From: JAKVCB01 sp963578605
GTDB lineage: Bacteria; Planctomycetota; Planctomycetia; Pirellulales; Lacipirellulaceae
Direction: 5' to 3'
DNA: 64,000 bases
Assembly: GCA_963578605.1 (NCBI GenBank)
Contig: CAUZEA010000001.1
Coordinates: 91,617-155,616, forward strand
Under the pieces are notes generated by a model that saw nothing but the letters and a program-made list of their open reading frames with translations, searched no databases and was not told where the DNA came from. Shown here in pieces: positions 53,846 to 63,068 of this stretch (position 1 is the first letter of the stretch; every line of letters begins with the position of its first letter). The position numbers and the translations under genes were made by a program.

Positions 53846-54934
53846 CTAGCCGGATGGATCGGCAACTTCGGTCTGTTGGACCGTCCGGGCAATCTTGCGG
53901 TTCTCCTGTTGCACCAGTTGACCGCAGGCAGCAGCGATATCGGCCCCGAGCGAATAGCGGATGGTTGTTGTGTAGCCAGCCGATTTAAGAATGGTGGCAA
54001 ACGCATCTCGGCCAACGCGTTCGGTACTTTTCAGATGGGGTGCCTCTCGGATGGGATTGAATGGAATCAAATTGACGTGCACGCGCAAGCCATTGAGCCA
54101 CTCCACCAGTTTATGCGCATCGTCAGCTGAATCATTACGACCCGCCAACATGAGATATTCAATCATCACGCTGCATCGCTGAATCTGATTGATCCGCTCA
54201 AGCGCCATGTGCAGTTCCGCGAGGGAATACCTGGCTGCCAGGGGAATGATCTGCTGGCGAAACTCCTGGCATGCACTATGCAAACTGAGCGCCAGGTGGA
54301 CTTCGGGAAACCGCCCCGCAGAGCGGATCATCGCAGCCGGAATTCCCACCGAAGATATCAAAATGCGCCCCGGTGTGTGGTGGAACAGCCGTGGGTCGAG
54401 TAACGCATTAACCGTTTCGTAGAGAGCCTGTTCATTGTGAAATGGCTCACCCATCCCCATAAATACAATATTGCGTACACGCCGGCCTTCTTCGGCAAGC
54501 AGTTCTCCGGCAACCACAATCTGATCCAGCATTTCGGCAGCAGAGAGATCGTGGGCAATCCCCATTTTTCCGGTCGCACAAAAGTCGCAGTTCGCAGCGC
54601 AGCCAACTTGAGACGAAACACAGAGTGACGTCCGTCCCGACCCTGATCGCAGCATGACTGTTTCGACCAAATAGCCCTGTGCAGTGCGGAAGAGAACCTT
54701 CGTTGCACCGTCCAGTTTCGAGTCGTATCGTCCCTCGACGGTCAGCGTGCGGAACTTGAGTTGTTGACGAACTGCTGGGCGCTGCTCCGTTGGAATTTCT
54801 GCCAGGGCTGCCTCGGGGCCCAACGATTTCTTGAAGAAAGCGGTGCGCAAACGGCGAATCCGTTGCGGTTCGATGCGGAACTCCGCTCGCAAGCGATCGA
54901 CCGAAACGGAATCATAAATGCTGCAAGAAGCCAT
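53846..54934 (-). CDS. rlmN: 23S rRNA A2503 methyltransferase RlmN
   Basis: A radical SAM enzyme that methylates A2503 in the peptidyl transferase centre and A37 of some tRNAs. The cluster Cys triad is VGCAANCDFCATGKMG. GEPFHN, SSVGIPAAM and LALSLHSA are family motifs, and the second catalytic Cys is in the C-terminal AAACGQL. At 362 residues the length is usual. ATG at 54934 is preferred over a GTG one codon earlier. It lies next to the EF-P genes, which also act on the peptidyl transferase centre. Confidence 0.95.
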   Translation of the reverse strand: MASCSIYDSVSVDRLRAEFRIEPQRIRRLRTAFFKKSLGPEAALAEIPTEQRPAVRQQLKFRTLTVEGRYDSKLDGATKVLFRTAQGYLVETVMLRSGSGRTSLCVSSQVGCAANCDFCATGKMGIAHDLSAAEMLDQIVVAGELLAEEGRRVRNIVFMGMGEPFHNEQALYETVNALLDPRLFHHTPGRILISSVGIPAAMIRSAGRFPEVHLALSLHSACQEFRQQIIPLAARYSLAELHMALERINQIQRCSVMIEYLMLAGRNDSADDAHKLVEWLNGLRVHVNLIPFNPIREAPHLKSTERVGRDAFATILKSAGYTTTIRYSLGADIAAACGQLVQQENRKIARTVQQTEVADPSG

Positions 54935-54954
54935 CACGCTGGATCCCGAATCTG

Positions 54955-56004
54955 CTAGTCTTGCCGGGCAATGTCACACGGAACTTTGCTTTTCGCGCCG
55001 GGAATCTCGACCACGAATTGGGGGACAGCATATCCCGGCAACCGCTCACGTAATTGCTTGAGAATAAACTGGCCCTGATGCGGGGGAACCTCAAAATGGG
55101 CCGCGCCCGACACCCGATCGAGCTGGTGCAGATAGTAGGGCATGACGCGAAGGTCGACGAGACGTTCGGCAAGCGCCAGTTGGGCCTCCACGGAATCGTT
55201 CACCCCCGCAAGCAAGACCGCCTGATTCAAAACCGGGATCCCCGCATCAATCAGCGCCCCAATGGCCGTCACGACATCTCCAGCCAGTTCCTGAGCATGA
55301 TTCGCATGAATGACCATCACCGGCACCAGACGCGTGCCGGTCAACCACTCGATCAGTTCGGTGGTCACGCGTTCGGGGATGACAACGGGCAAGCGGCTAT
55401 GAACCCGCAGGCGACGAACATGGGGGATGGCGGCCAGGCGGTCGGCCAGGGCGGCCAGGTGCTCGTCGACCAGTGTGAGAGGATCGCCACCACTGAAAAT
55501 CACTTCGTGAATCGATCTGTCCGCGGCAATCGTGGCCAAAACCGGCTGCCAGCTGGCAAGCGAGTTGGGCGTTTGCTCGTATGGAAAATGCCTGCGAAAA
55601 CAATAACGGCAATGGACAGCGCAGGCACCGGTCACCACCAACAACACGCGGCCGGGATATTTCTGGAGCAATCCGGGAGAAAGGGTCGCAGCCGCATCGC
55701 CAACGGGATCGGCAACAAATCCGGGCGAATCGTCCATTTCGGCCTGAACGGGCAGGACCTGACGGAGCAGCGGATCCGCCGGATCACCCGGCACCATCCG
55801 GCCAATGTAGCCCCGCGGGGCGAAAAGGGGGAAATCGCTACAGGCAGCCTTGGCACGCAGGGCAAATTCCTCCGGCAATTCGAGCAGTCCGCAGAGTTCA
55901 ACCGGATCTCGCACCGCGTCCTTCATCGCCGCCTGCCACGACTCATAACCGGATTCTGCACTGCCGGGGCGGACAGATGCGGTTGGGCAGGTTAGAATTG
56001 GCAT
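54955..56004 (-). CDS. epmB: EF-P lysine 2,3-aminomutase EpmB
   Basis: Converts lysine to beta-lysine for attachment to EF-P. The radical SAM motif is CAVHCRYCFRRHFPY (Cys128, 132, 135), followed by VIFSGGDPLTL and the lysine 2,3-aminomutase-type end PYYLHQLDRVSGAAHFEV. At 349 residues it matches EpmB rather than the longer KamA. It is divergent from efp over 54 bases and is 20 bases from rlmN, into which it probably reads. Confidence 0.95.
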   Translation of the reverse strand: MPILTCPTASVRPGSAESGYESWQAAMKDAVRDPVELCGLLELPEEFALRAKAACSDFPLFAPRGYIGRMVPGDPADPLLRQVLPVQAEMDDSPGFVADPVGDAAATLSPGLLQKYPGRVLLVVTGACAVHCRYCFRRHFPYEQTPNSLASWQPVLATIAADRSIHEVIFSGGDPLTLVDEHLAALADRLAAIPHVRRLRVHSRLPVVIPERVTTELIEWLTGTRLVPVMVIHANHAQELAGDVVTAIGALIDAGIPVLNQAVLLAGVNDSVEAQLALAERLVDLRVMPYYLHQLDRVSGAAHFEVPPHQGQFILKQLRERLPGYAVPQFVVEIPGAKSKVPCDIARQD

Positions 56005-56058
56005 CCACCTGTCCTACCACATCTGCACTTCAAGGGAAAGCGAACGGGAACACGTATC
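56005..56058. promoter_or_regulatory. Divergent efp/epmB control region
   Basis: Only 54 bases separate the two starts, so both promoters and ribosome-binding sites overlap here. GGGAA lies 9 bases before the efp GTG. No clear -10 box is seen. Confidence 0.5.
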
Positions 56059-56637
56059 GTGGCCAGCTACAGTACGAACGAATTCAGAAAAGGTCTGAAA
56101 ATCCAAATTGACGGCGTGCCCTTCCAAATCGTGGAGATGAACTTTCGCAAGCCAGGAAAGGGGGCCGCGTTCTACGAATGCAAACTTAAAAACCTGATGC
56201 GAGGAACCGTTGTCGACAGGACCTATCGCGACGGGCAATCGCTCGAAGCTGCTGACATCTCCGAGTTCACCGCCGAGTACCTCTATCGCCAAGGCGAAGA
56301 CTTCGTCTTCATGAATACCAGCGACTACGAACAGTATGAACTTTCAGCAGAACAGGTGGGAGATGATTGGAAATTCATGAAGGATAACATGGAGTGCACC
56401 ATGATGGTATGGAATAACAATCCCATCTCGCTGACCCTGCCCAACCATGTTGTGCTCCGGGTTGAATACGCCGAGCCAACTGCCAAGGGCAATACAGCGA
56501 CCAATGTGCAAAAGCCCGTCAAGTTGGAAACAGGGGCCGAGGTCGCAGCACCTCCTTTTATCAATACAGGTGACTACCTGCGGATCGATACCCGTACAGG
56601 TGAATACGTCGAACGAACCAAAGAACCAGGATCTTAA
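56059..56637 (+). CDS. efp: Elongation factor P
   Basis: Enters the ribosomal E site and rescues stalls at consecutive prolines. The tip loop reads KPGKGAAF with Lys34, the residue that EpmA loads with beta-lysine. Domain II and III landmarks include YLYRQGEDFVFMNTSDYEQY and TGDYLRIDTRTGEYVER. 192 residues, close to E. coli EF-P. Starts at GTG. The Lys34 loop agrees with the presence of epmA and epmB in the window. Confidence 0.97.
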   Translation: MASYSTNEFRKGLKIQIDGVPFQIVEMNFRKPGKGAAFYECKLKNLMRGTVVDRTYRDGQSLEAADISEFTAEYLYRQGEDFVFMNTSDYEQYELSAEQVGDDWKFMKDNMECTMMVWNNNPISLTLPNHVVLRVEYAEPTAKGNTATNVQKPVKLETGAEVAAPPFINTGDYLRIDTRTGEYVERTKEPGS

Positions 56638-56776
56638 ACGTCCCTGCGGCACGAGTTCCGCCAAGCTGTGACCGATCAACCCCAACACTAAAATTTACTG
56701 CATGTTCTGGTGTCCGGCCCCGTTGGTTGTCGGATGTCGGGCTGTTTTTCACTTGGCCCATGTGAGACCTGATACC

Positions 56777-57391
56777 ATGTCTGCCATGTCTGCAATTTTG
56801 ATAGCCCTGCTCGTGATTGGCGGAATCATTCTGCTTTTGATCATCCTCTTCATTAGCACCTACAACCGGTTGGTAACGCTCCGAAATCGTTTTCAAAATG
56901 GGTTTTCCCAGATAGAAGTGCAACTCAAACGCCGCTACGATCTCATCCCGAATCTCATTGAGACCGCAAAAGGCTACATGGCCCACGAGCGCGAAACGCT
57001 GGAAGCCGTCATCCAGGCACGCAATCAGGCGGCCGGAGGTCTGCAAACGGCGTCGGCCAACCCCGGTAATCCCCAGGCGATGCAGGCTCTCTCGGGAGCC
57101 GAGCAACTCCTCACCGGAGCACTCGGCAAATTTTTTGCCCTGTCCGAGGCCTACCCCGACCTAAAAGCCAATCAAAACATGATGCAACTCAGCGAAGAGA
57201 TCACGACCACCGAAAATAAAGTCGCTTTTGCACGCCAGGCCTACAACGATGCGGTCACCAGCTACAACACCTACCGCCAGACCTTCCCGCCGATTGTAAT
57301 CGCCGGCATGGTCGGGCACGGTCAAAATGCCGAACTGCTCGACTTTGACAGCGAACAGATTGCCGAGGCCCCCAAGGTTTCGTTCACCTAG
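56777..57391 (+). CDS. lemA: LemA family membrane protein
   Basis: A 204-residue protein with one N-terminal membrane helix (LIALLVIGGIILLLIILFIS) and a long helical body. NRFQNGFSQIEVQLKRRYDLIPNL and ALGKFFALSEAYPDLKANQNM are LemA signatures. The ATG at 56777 is chosen; a second ATG three codons on is possible. LemA often sits next to M48 or other membrane proteases, as here, and may help present substrates or link to envelope stress; the role is not settled. Confidence 0.93.
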   Translation: MSAMSAILIALLVIGGIILLLIILFISTYNRLVTLRNRFQNGFSQIEVQLKRRYDLIPNLIETAKGYMAHERETLEAVIQARNQAAGGLQTASANPGNPQAMQALSGAEQLLTGALGKFFALSEAYPDLKANQNMMQLSEEITTTENKVAFARQAYNDAVTSYNTYRQTFPPIVIAGMVGHGQNAELLDFDSEQIAEAPKVSFT

Positions 57392-57484
57392 CCCTCAAGA
57401 CCACGCTTTACCCAACCGTAGAGTGGGCGTGGCCGGAAAAACAACTCCTCAAGCACTCTGGGGGAATTCCCCCTCGCCAGCACC

Positions 57485-59515
57485 ATGTCGACCGACTTTT
57501 TCGAGCGTCAGGCCACAGCCCATCGCCACACCGGCCGACTGGTATGGCTTTTCTGCCTGGCAGTGATCGGTATTGTGGCCGCGTCCTGGCTGGTCGCTTT
57601 TCTGGCCGTCGACTACGTCGAGGCCAGCAATGCAGCCCATGGGCGGCCCAACCCACCTGGGCTCGCAATGGTACCGCTCTACGTCGCCATTGCCTCGGCC
57701 CTGTTGATCCTGCTGGGCACCCTGTACAAAATCGTCGAACTCCGAGGGGGGGGCTCGGTCGTCGCCGAACAGGTCGGAGGCCGCCTCCTGCACCACAACA
57801 CCAGCAAAGCCGCCGAACGCCGATTGCTGAACGTCGTTGAAGAAATGGCACTTGCCTCCGGTGTACCCGTTCCCCCGGTCTATCTCCTTGAAAGCGAAGA
57901 GTCGATTAATGCGTTTGCCGCTGGCTATTCACCTAGCGATGCCGTCATTGGTGTCACCCGGGGAACTGTCGAAAAACTTTCCCGCGAACAACTCCAAGGA
58001 GTGATTGCCCACGAATTCAGCCATATTCTCAATGGCGATATGCGATTGAATATCAAGCTGATCGGAGTCTTGAACGGAATTCTGCTCCTGGGACTGATCG
58101 GGGCAATCCTGTTCCGAGTTGCCGCATTGTCCGGCAGTGGAAGTTCCAGAAAAAATGGCGGGGCAGGCCTGGTGTTGCTGTTGGTTGCCCTCGCCGTTTT
58201 CATCCTCGGTTACCTGGGCACCTTTATGGGTAGTCTCATCAAGGCGGCCGTCAGCCGGCAACGGGAATTTCTGGCAGACTCGTCGGCCGTGCAGTTCACC
58301 CGCAATCCAGCTGGGCTTGCCGGCGCGCTGAAAAATATTGGAGCCAAGCTGCAAGGCTCGCTCGTAAAACATCCCCATGCGGCAGAAGCAAGTCACATGT
58401 TCTTCGCCCAAGGAATCCAGGTTGGTTTCACCTCGCTGCTGGCGACGCATCCACCACTGAAACAACGAATCCTGGCAATCGATCCCGGGTGGGACGGCAA
58501 GTTCCCCACCACGGCCAGCAGCCAGGCCACGGCAACCGCCCCTGCCACGGCGACTGCCACCCCTGTGGCCGCCACGGCAGCCACTGCCGTGCCAGCCGCG
58601 ATGGGACTGGTCGGCCAGCAGCAGGCCGCGGCTCCTGCACAACCGGTGGCTGACGTCGCCGGGGCACCCGGGCAGGTTGGTAATCCTACTCCCGATCACC
58701 ATCTTTATGCGGCCCAGCTTATTCGTTCCCTTCCCGATCAACTTACCGCTGCGGCTCATGAGGCCTACGGAGCACGAGCCGTTATCTACAGCCTGCTTCT
58801 TGACCAGGACCCAAAAATCCGGGACCGTCAGCTGCAAACTCTTGACCAACACTCAACACCCGATGTCGTGAAGTTGACGCGTCAACTCATCCCTATCGTC
58901 GACGCGCTCGATATGCACACCCGCTTGCCTTTGGTCGACATGACGTTACCGGCCTTACGTTCGATGTCGACCGCCCAATACCGCACCTTTGTAAGTTGTT
59001 TCCAGGAACTGGTCGCGGCAGACGAACAGCTCGAATTGTTTGAATGGATTCTGCATCACATTCTGTTGCGGCACCTCAAGCCGCAGTTCGAGCGCGTGCG
59101 TCCGGCACGGGTCGTTTATTACGGACTGCAGCGACTGGGAGAACCTTGTTCGGTTTTATTTTCTTCGCTGGCCCAGGTCGGTCACACGGACGACCAGGCT
59201 GCCATCGCCTTTGCCGCTGCCAAGGGAGTCCTGGATGACGTTCCGTTACAGCTTCTTGACAGCAGCGACTGCGATCTCCCTCAATTGCAAAGTGCCCTCG
59301 ACCAGTTGGCCCAAGTTGCGATCAAGCAAAAAGAGAGACTCATCAATGCTGCGGCTGCGTGTATCGCCGCCGACCAGGAAGTGAGCGTTCGCGAGGCCGA
59401 GCTCTTGAGGGCAATCTCGGATACACTCGACTGCCACATGCCCCCCTTGTTGCCTGGTGAATCGATCGCACCGGTCGCCGCCGCAGGTTCTGCCCAACCG
59501 GTCAAAACCAGCTAA
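57485..59515 (+). CDS. M48 membrane metallopeptidase with C-terminal extension
   Basis: A 676-residue HtpX-like protease. Membrane helices are near 20-42 and 62-80, with two more after the active site. The zinc motif is VIAHEFSHILNGD (His176, Glu177, His180) and the third ligand lies in REFLADSSAVQF. Residues 340-395 are an Ala/Thr/Pro-rich linker. The C-terminal 270 residues are helical and end with a TerB-like segment (NAAAACIAADQEVSVREAELL). This is about twice the normal HtpX length. It follows lemA by 93 bases and precedes epmA by 6, so the three probably share a transcript with efp. Confidence 0.9.
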   Translation: MSTDFFERQATAHRHTGRLVWLFCLAVIGIVAASWLVAFLAVDYVEASNAAHGRPNPPGLAMVPLYVAIASALLILLGTLYKIVELRGGGSVVAEQVGGRLLHHNTSKAAERRLLNVVEEMALASGVPVPPVYLLESEESINAFAAGYSPSDAVIGVTRGTVEKLSREQLQGVIAHEFSHILNGDMRLNIKLIGVLNGILLLGLIGAILFRVAALSGSGSSRKNGGAGLVLLLVALAVFILGYLGTFMGSLIKAAVSRQREFLADSSAVQFTRNPAGLAGALKNIGAKLQGSLVKHPHAAEASHMFFAQGIQVGFTSLLATHPPLKQRILAIDPGWDGKFPTTASSQATATAPATATATPVAATAATAVPAAMGLVGQQQAAAPAQPVADVAGAPGQVGNPTPDHHLYAAQLIRSLPDQLTAAAHEAYGARAVIYSLLLDQDPKIRDRQLQTLDQHSTPDVVKLTRQLIPIVDALDMHTRLPLVDMTLPALRSMSTAQYRTFVSCFQELVAADEQLELFEWILHHILLRHLKPQFERVRPARVVYYGLQRLGEPCSVLFSSLAQVGHTDDQAAIAFAAAKGVLDDVPLQLLDSSDCDLPQLQSALDQLAQVAIKQKERLINAAAACIAADQEVSVREAELLRAISDTLDCHMPPLLPGESIAPVAAAGSAQPVKTS

Positions 59516-59521
59516 ATCCCG

Positions 59522-60466
59522 ATGGAAATCCGGCATCGCAAAGCACGTAGTGATCTATTGCGTGGTGTGCGCGAGTTTTTCTTCAAAAGAAGCTTTGTAG
59601 AGGTCCATACCCCCTCGCTGGCCCCGGAAGTCATCCCCGAGTTGCACATCGATCCAATCCCGGTCGTCCAACCTGGTCGTCCGCAATCCCAGCAAGATCC
59701 GCTCTGGCTGCAGGCTTCGCCAGAACTGCACATGAAGCGACTGCTGGCCGACGGGGCTACCGCAATTTTCCAGATCACCCGGTCATTTCGGGCCAACGAA
59801 CGGGGCCGGTTGCACCATCCCGAGTTCACCATCGTGGAGTGGTACCGGGTGGGGGACGACATGCCCGCCGGCATGTGGCTGCTCGATGAACTTTGCCAGG
59901 CACTCTTGGATACCCCCCCTGCGATCCAAACAAGTTATGCCGAGGTGTTTCAAAACTACCTCGGCATTTGCCCCCACACCTGCACTACCCAAGAGCTGGC
60001 CAGGCTGGTCACCTCGGGCCCGGCCAACGTCCGAGAAACCAACGACCGGCAGGACCGAGATACCTGGCTTAACTTGTTGTTGGGACAGCAAATTGAACCG
60101 CACCTTGGCCAGGCGGAACCCGAAATCGTCTATGATTTTCCGGCCAGCCAGGCCGCGTTGGCCAGGATCCGCCAGGCCCCGAACGAGCCGCCCGTTGCCG
60201 AGCGGTTTGAGCTCTACTATCGCGGGATCGAACTCGCCAACGGTTATCACGAACTGACCGATGCGGTCGAACTTCGCGGCCGACTGGAACAAGTCAACGC
60301 GGCCCGCACTCTTCGTGGAAAAACGATTTTGCCGATGCCCGAGAGCCTGCTGGCGGCCATGGAGCGTGGTTTGCCCGACTGCGCTGGCGTGGCACTTGGT
60401 TTCGACCGCCTCGTGATGCTCGCCGTGGGTGCCCCATCGATTCAAGAAGTGATCGACAGCGACTGA
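59522..60466 (+). CDS. epmA: EF-P beta-lysine ligase EpmA (GenX/PoxA)
   Basis: A truncated class II lysyl-tRNA synthetase that joins (R)-beta-lysine to EF-P Lys34. Motif 2 is FRANERGRLHHPEFTIVEW, motif 3 is GVALGFDRLVMLAVG. There is no N-terminal anticodon-binding domain, which separates it from LysS. 314 residues, the EpmA size. ATG follows the M48 stop by 6 bases. The last 25 bases overlap the tag gene in the convergent direction. Confidence 0.95.
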   Translation: MEIRHRKARSDLLRGVREFFFKRSFVEVHTPSLAPEVIPELHIDPIPVVQPGRPQSQQDPLWLQASPELHMKRLLADGATAIFQITRSFRANERGRLHHPEFTIVEWYRVGDDMPAGMWLLDELCQALLDTPPAIQTSYAEVFQNYLGICPHTCTTQELARLVTSGPANVRETNDRQDRDTWLNLLLGQQIEPHLGQAEPEIVYDFPASQAALARIRQAPNEPPVAERFELYYRGIELANGYHELTDAVELRGRLEQVNAARTLRGKTILPMPESLLAAMERGLPDCAGVALGFDRLVMLAVGAPSIQEVIDSD

Positions 60467-61071
60467 CCCCGGGGCGGTTTGTTTTTGAAGGCCGGCTGTT
60501 GGCACTGGCGATCGCGAAAGCAACATGCGAGGTGATCATTAACCAGGCCCGCCGCCTGCATGTGCGCATACACAATCCTGCTGCCCACAAACTTGAACCC
60601 GCGTTGCTTGAGATCCTTGCTGAGCTTTTCCGATTCCAACGAACTGGCGGGCACATCGGCTTGCTTGCGCCACCGGTTCTGGAGGGGATGGCCGTCGGCA
60701 AATTGCCAGATGTAAGCATCAAAGCTGCCAAACTCCTCTTGAACCTTGAGAAACGCATGGGCATTGGTCACGGCTGCATTGATCTTCAGTCGATTGCGGA
60801 CGACGGCACGATTGGCAATTAATCGCTCAACCCGTTGCCGGGTAAAACGGGCCACTTTTTGGGGATCGAAGCTGGCAAAGGCTTTGCGGTACCCTTCCCG
60901 CTTGTAGAGAATCGTGGTCCAACTCAACCCTGCCTGGGCACTTTCCAAAGTGAGAAACTCAAACTGCTTTTGATCATCATGAACGGGAACCCCCCATTCA
61001 CGATCATGGTATGCCTGGTAGAGATCATTGCCGGCCATGGCCCAGGGACATCGTTTGAGCGGTTTTGCCAC
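60442..61071 (-). CDS. tag: DNA-3-methyladenine glycosylase I
   Basis: Removes 3-methyladenine from alkylated DNA. YHDREWGVPV, LTLESAQAGLSWTTIL and AYIWQFADG are Tag signatures. Zinc ligands are the Cys of RCPW near the N-terminus and the His/Cys group in YAHMQAAGLVNDHLACC. Keeping RCPW requires a start at or before 61071; the GTG there follows GAGG by 10 bases. An ATG at 61038 would drop the first ligand. The gene start lies inside folA (47-base overlap) and its stop inside epmA on the other strand. Confidence 0.92.
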   Translation of the reverse strand: MAKPLKRCPWAMAGNDLYQAYHDREWGVPVHDDQKQFEFLTLESAQAGLSWTTILYKREGYRKAFASFDPQKVARFTRQRVERLIANRAVVRNRLKINAAVTNAHAFLKVQEEFGSFDAYIWQFADGHPLQNRWRKQADVPASSLESEKLSKDLKQRGFKFVGSRIVYAHMQAAGLVNDHLACCFRDRQCQQPAFKNKPPRGQSLSITS

Positions 61072-61567
61072 GATCCTCGATCCTCGTAAATGTCTGGAAG
61101 CTGTACGCGAACTGGTGCTTGTCGTCGGCTTCGTGACGCTCTGATTCAAGTAACTGCCAGTTGTCCCACGTGATTTCGGGCAAGCAGGTGTCGCCCTCGA
61201 TCGTTGCATGCACGCGGGTCAGGTAAAGGCGCTGGACTCTCAAGAGGGCCTGGCGATAGACCTCCGCGCCACCAATCACAAAAACTTCTGTCTCGCCACG
61301 CATTTCTGCCACCCGCCACGCCTCGTCGAGATCAGGCACCACCTCGGCCCCTTCGACCCGGCAGTCCGCCTGGCGTGAGAGGACCACGATTTTGCGCCCT
61401 GGCAATGGCCGACCGATTGACCCCCAGGTTTTGCGGCCCATCACCAGGGTGTGCCCCATCGTGAGCGATTTGAACCGTCGCAAATCGGCCGAAAGGTGCC
61501 AGGGAAGATCGCCCCCGCGGCCGATGACACCATTCTCCGAAACAGCAACAATCATCGAGAGCATCAT
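61025..61567 (-). CDS. folA: Dihydrofolate reductase
   Basis: Reduces dihydrofolate released by ThyA. Landmarks: GVIGRGGDLPWHLSADLRRF, GHTLVMGRKTWGSIGRPLPG and VFVIGGAEVYRQAL. The ATG at 61567 (MMLSMIVAVSENG) is one of three closely spaced ATGs; all give about 175-180 residues. It follows thyA by about 90 bases. Its 3' end is overlapped by tag. Confidence 0.95.
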   Translation of the reverse strand: MMLSMIVAVSENGVIGRGGDLPWHLSADLRRFKSLTMGHTLVMGRKTWGSIGRPLPGRKIVVLSRQADCRVEGAEVVPDLDEAWRVAEMRGETEVFVIGGAEVYRQALLRVQRLYLTRVHATIEGDTCLPEITWDNWQLLESERHEADDKHQFAYSFQTFTRIEDRGKTAQTMSLGHGRQ

Positions 61568-61654
61568 GGCACCAGTGACCGGTTGGAAGCGGGCGTTACC
61601 TTCTGCAAACCGTTTCGTGCGTTTTCCGCCGATCACCGACGGGCACAACGCCAC

Positions 61655-62449
61655 TCAGACAGCAATCGGGGCAGCAATGTGTGGATGCGGATCATAATGC
61701 TCCAGCCGAAAGTCCTCGTAGCAGAAATCGGAAATCGACGTGACCTTCGGATTGAGCTCAATCACAGGCAACGGACGTGGGGTGCGCAAAAGTTGCTCCT
61801 GGGATTGCTGCAGGTGATTTTCATACAAATGTGCGTCGCCCAACGTGTGGATGAACTCCCCCGCTTTGAGCCCTGTCGCCTGGGCCATCATCAACGTCAA
61901 GAGCGCGTACGAAGCAATGTTGAACGGGACCCCCAGGAAGACATCGGCGCTCCGCTGGTAGAGCTGGCAGGAAAGCCGGTCCTCGGCAACGTAAAATTGA
62001 AACAACAGGTGGCAGGGAGGCAAGGCCATTTGCGGCAAATCAGCCACGTTCCAGGCACTAACAATCAACCGGCGGCTGTCGGGATCGGACTGAATTCGCG
62101 TGACAACCTCCGCAAGTTGATCAATCGTCTCGCCATTCGCCGCAGGCCAACAACGCCATTGACGACCATACACGGGACCCAATTCACCTTGTTCGTCGGC
62201 CCACTCATCCCAAATCGTCACGCCGTGCTCATGCAGGAACTGAAGATCCGTGTCACCGCGAATAAACCACAACAATTCACAAATGATCGACTTCAGATGA
62301 AGTTTCTTGGTGGTCAAAAGGGGAAACCCGTCTGCCAGGTCGAACCGCATTTGGTGTCCAAAAATACTCCGTGTTCCAGTGCCGGTGCGATCGGCTTTCT
62401 CGACCCCCGAGTCGAGCACCTTTCGCATGAGATCGAGATATTGTTGCAT
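61655..62449 (-). CDS. thyA: Thymidylate synthase
   Basis: Methylates dUMP with methylenetetrahydrofolate. The catalytic Cys is in MALPPCHLLFQFYV and the dUMP/folate motif is QRSADVFLGVPFNIASYA. DRTGTGTRSIFG near the start and HYDPHPHIAAPIAV at the end are conserved. 264 residues, identical in length to E. coli ThyA. It forms an operon with folA and tag. Confidence 0.97.
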   Translation of the reverse strand: MQQYLDLMRKVLDSGVEKADRTGTGTRSIFGHQMRFDLADGFPLLTTKKLHLKSIICELLWFIRGDTDLQFLHEHGVTIWDEWADEQGELGPVYGRQWRCWPAANGETIDQLAEVVTRIQSDPDSRRLIVSAWNVADLPQMALPPCHLLFQFYVAEDRLSCQLYQRSADVFLGVPFNIASYALLTLMMAQATGLKAGEFIHTLGDAHLYENHLQQSQEQLLRTPRPLPVIELNPKVTSISDFCYEDFRLEHYDPHPHIAAPIAV

Positions 62450-62696
62450 GGCAGTTCAGATGTCCCACAACTTTTGTTTTTCGGTTTGGATACATGCGTA
62501 GGTGGCGGTTTATTGTAACGTTGCGTGACCCGCCGTTCATCCCCACCAGCTGCCTGCCTGGCCATCGGTTCGTGGATCCCGAAAACCTCGCGAAAAGAGA
62601 TCGTTTCTCAAGACAGCATCATTTCTCAAGACAGCACTGTGCGGACATTTCAAAAACGAGGCTGATCAACCAGCACCTCCACGCGATCATCGACAC
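62450..62696. other. Gap upstream of thyA with a tandem duplication
   Basis: TTTCTCAAGACAGCA occurs at 62604-62618 and 62622-62636 with an 18-base period. No gene is visible. The thyA promoter should lie here, reading leftward, but no clear boxes are seen. Confidence 0.5.
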
Positions 62697-63068
62697 GTGG
62701 ACAACGGCTGGTCGGATAAATGTTCAATTCTCGGAGCGGGTGAATCCCGGACAACTTCCGAAACCGCACAATGGCCAGAGCAGATTGCTGAGTCTGGCCC
62801 ATTGACCGAAGCCGAGGCGGCGAACTTCAAATCGGGAACCGCGGACCGATTGTGCTCGACGGTGCTTACAGCCGCAGGTGGCTTGAACGCCGACGGTTTG
62901 TCACTCGACGCCAGCGATGCGACCATCTTCACACTCACTGTTGTTGGCAATAATCTGGTACTAAGCGTTCCCGAACCGAGATGCCTGATCTTGGCCATCT
63001 TGGGGTTTTTTGCACAACATGGCGTGCTGGTACGCTCTTGGCGTAGAAAATCGCAGCATTATGCTTAA
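62697..63068 (+). pseudogene. Stub of a PEP-CTERM-type exported protein
   Basis: A 123-codon frame beginning at a GTG with no signal peptide. Its C-terminus has the full sorting signal: VVGNNLVLSVPEP, a hydrophobic stretch (CLILAILGFFAQHGVL), then RSWRRK. Before it, residues 55-85 (LNADGLSLDASDATIFTLTV) look like the last strands of a beta-rich exported protein. With no export signal it cannot function as it stands, so it is probably the 3' end of a decayed gene. A short real gene with an unusual N-terminus cannot be excluded. Confidence 0.55.

Noticed and set aside
55054..55995. 313-codon rightward frame opposite epmB
   Set aside because: epmB has an intact radical SAM motif on the other strand; this frame is its shadow.
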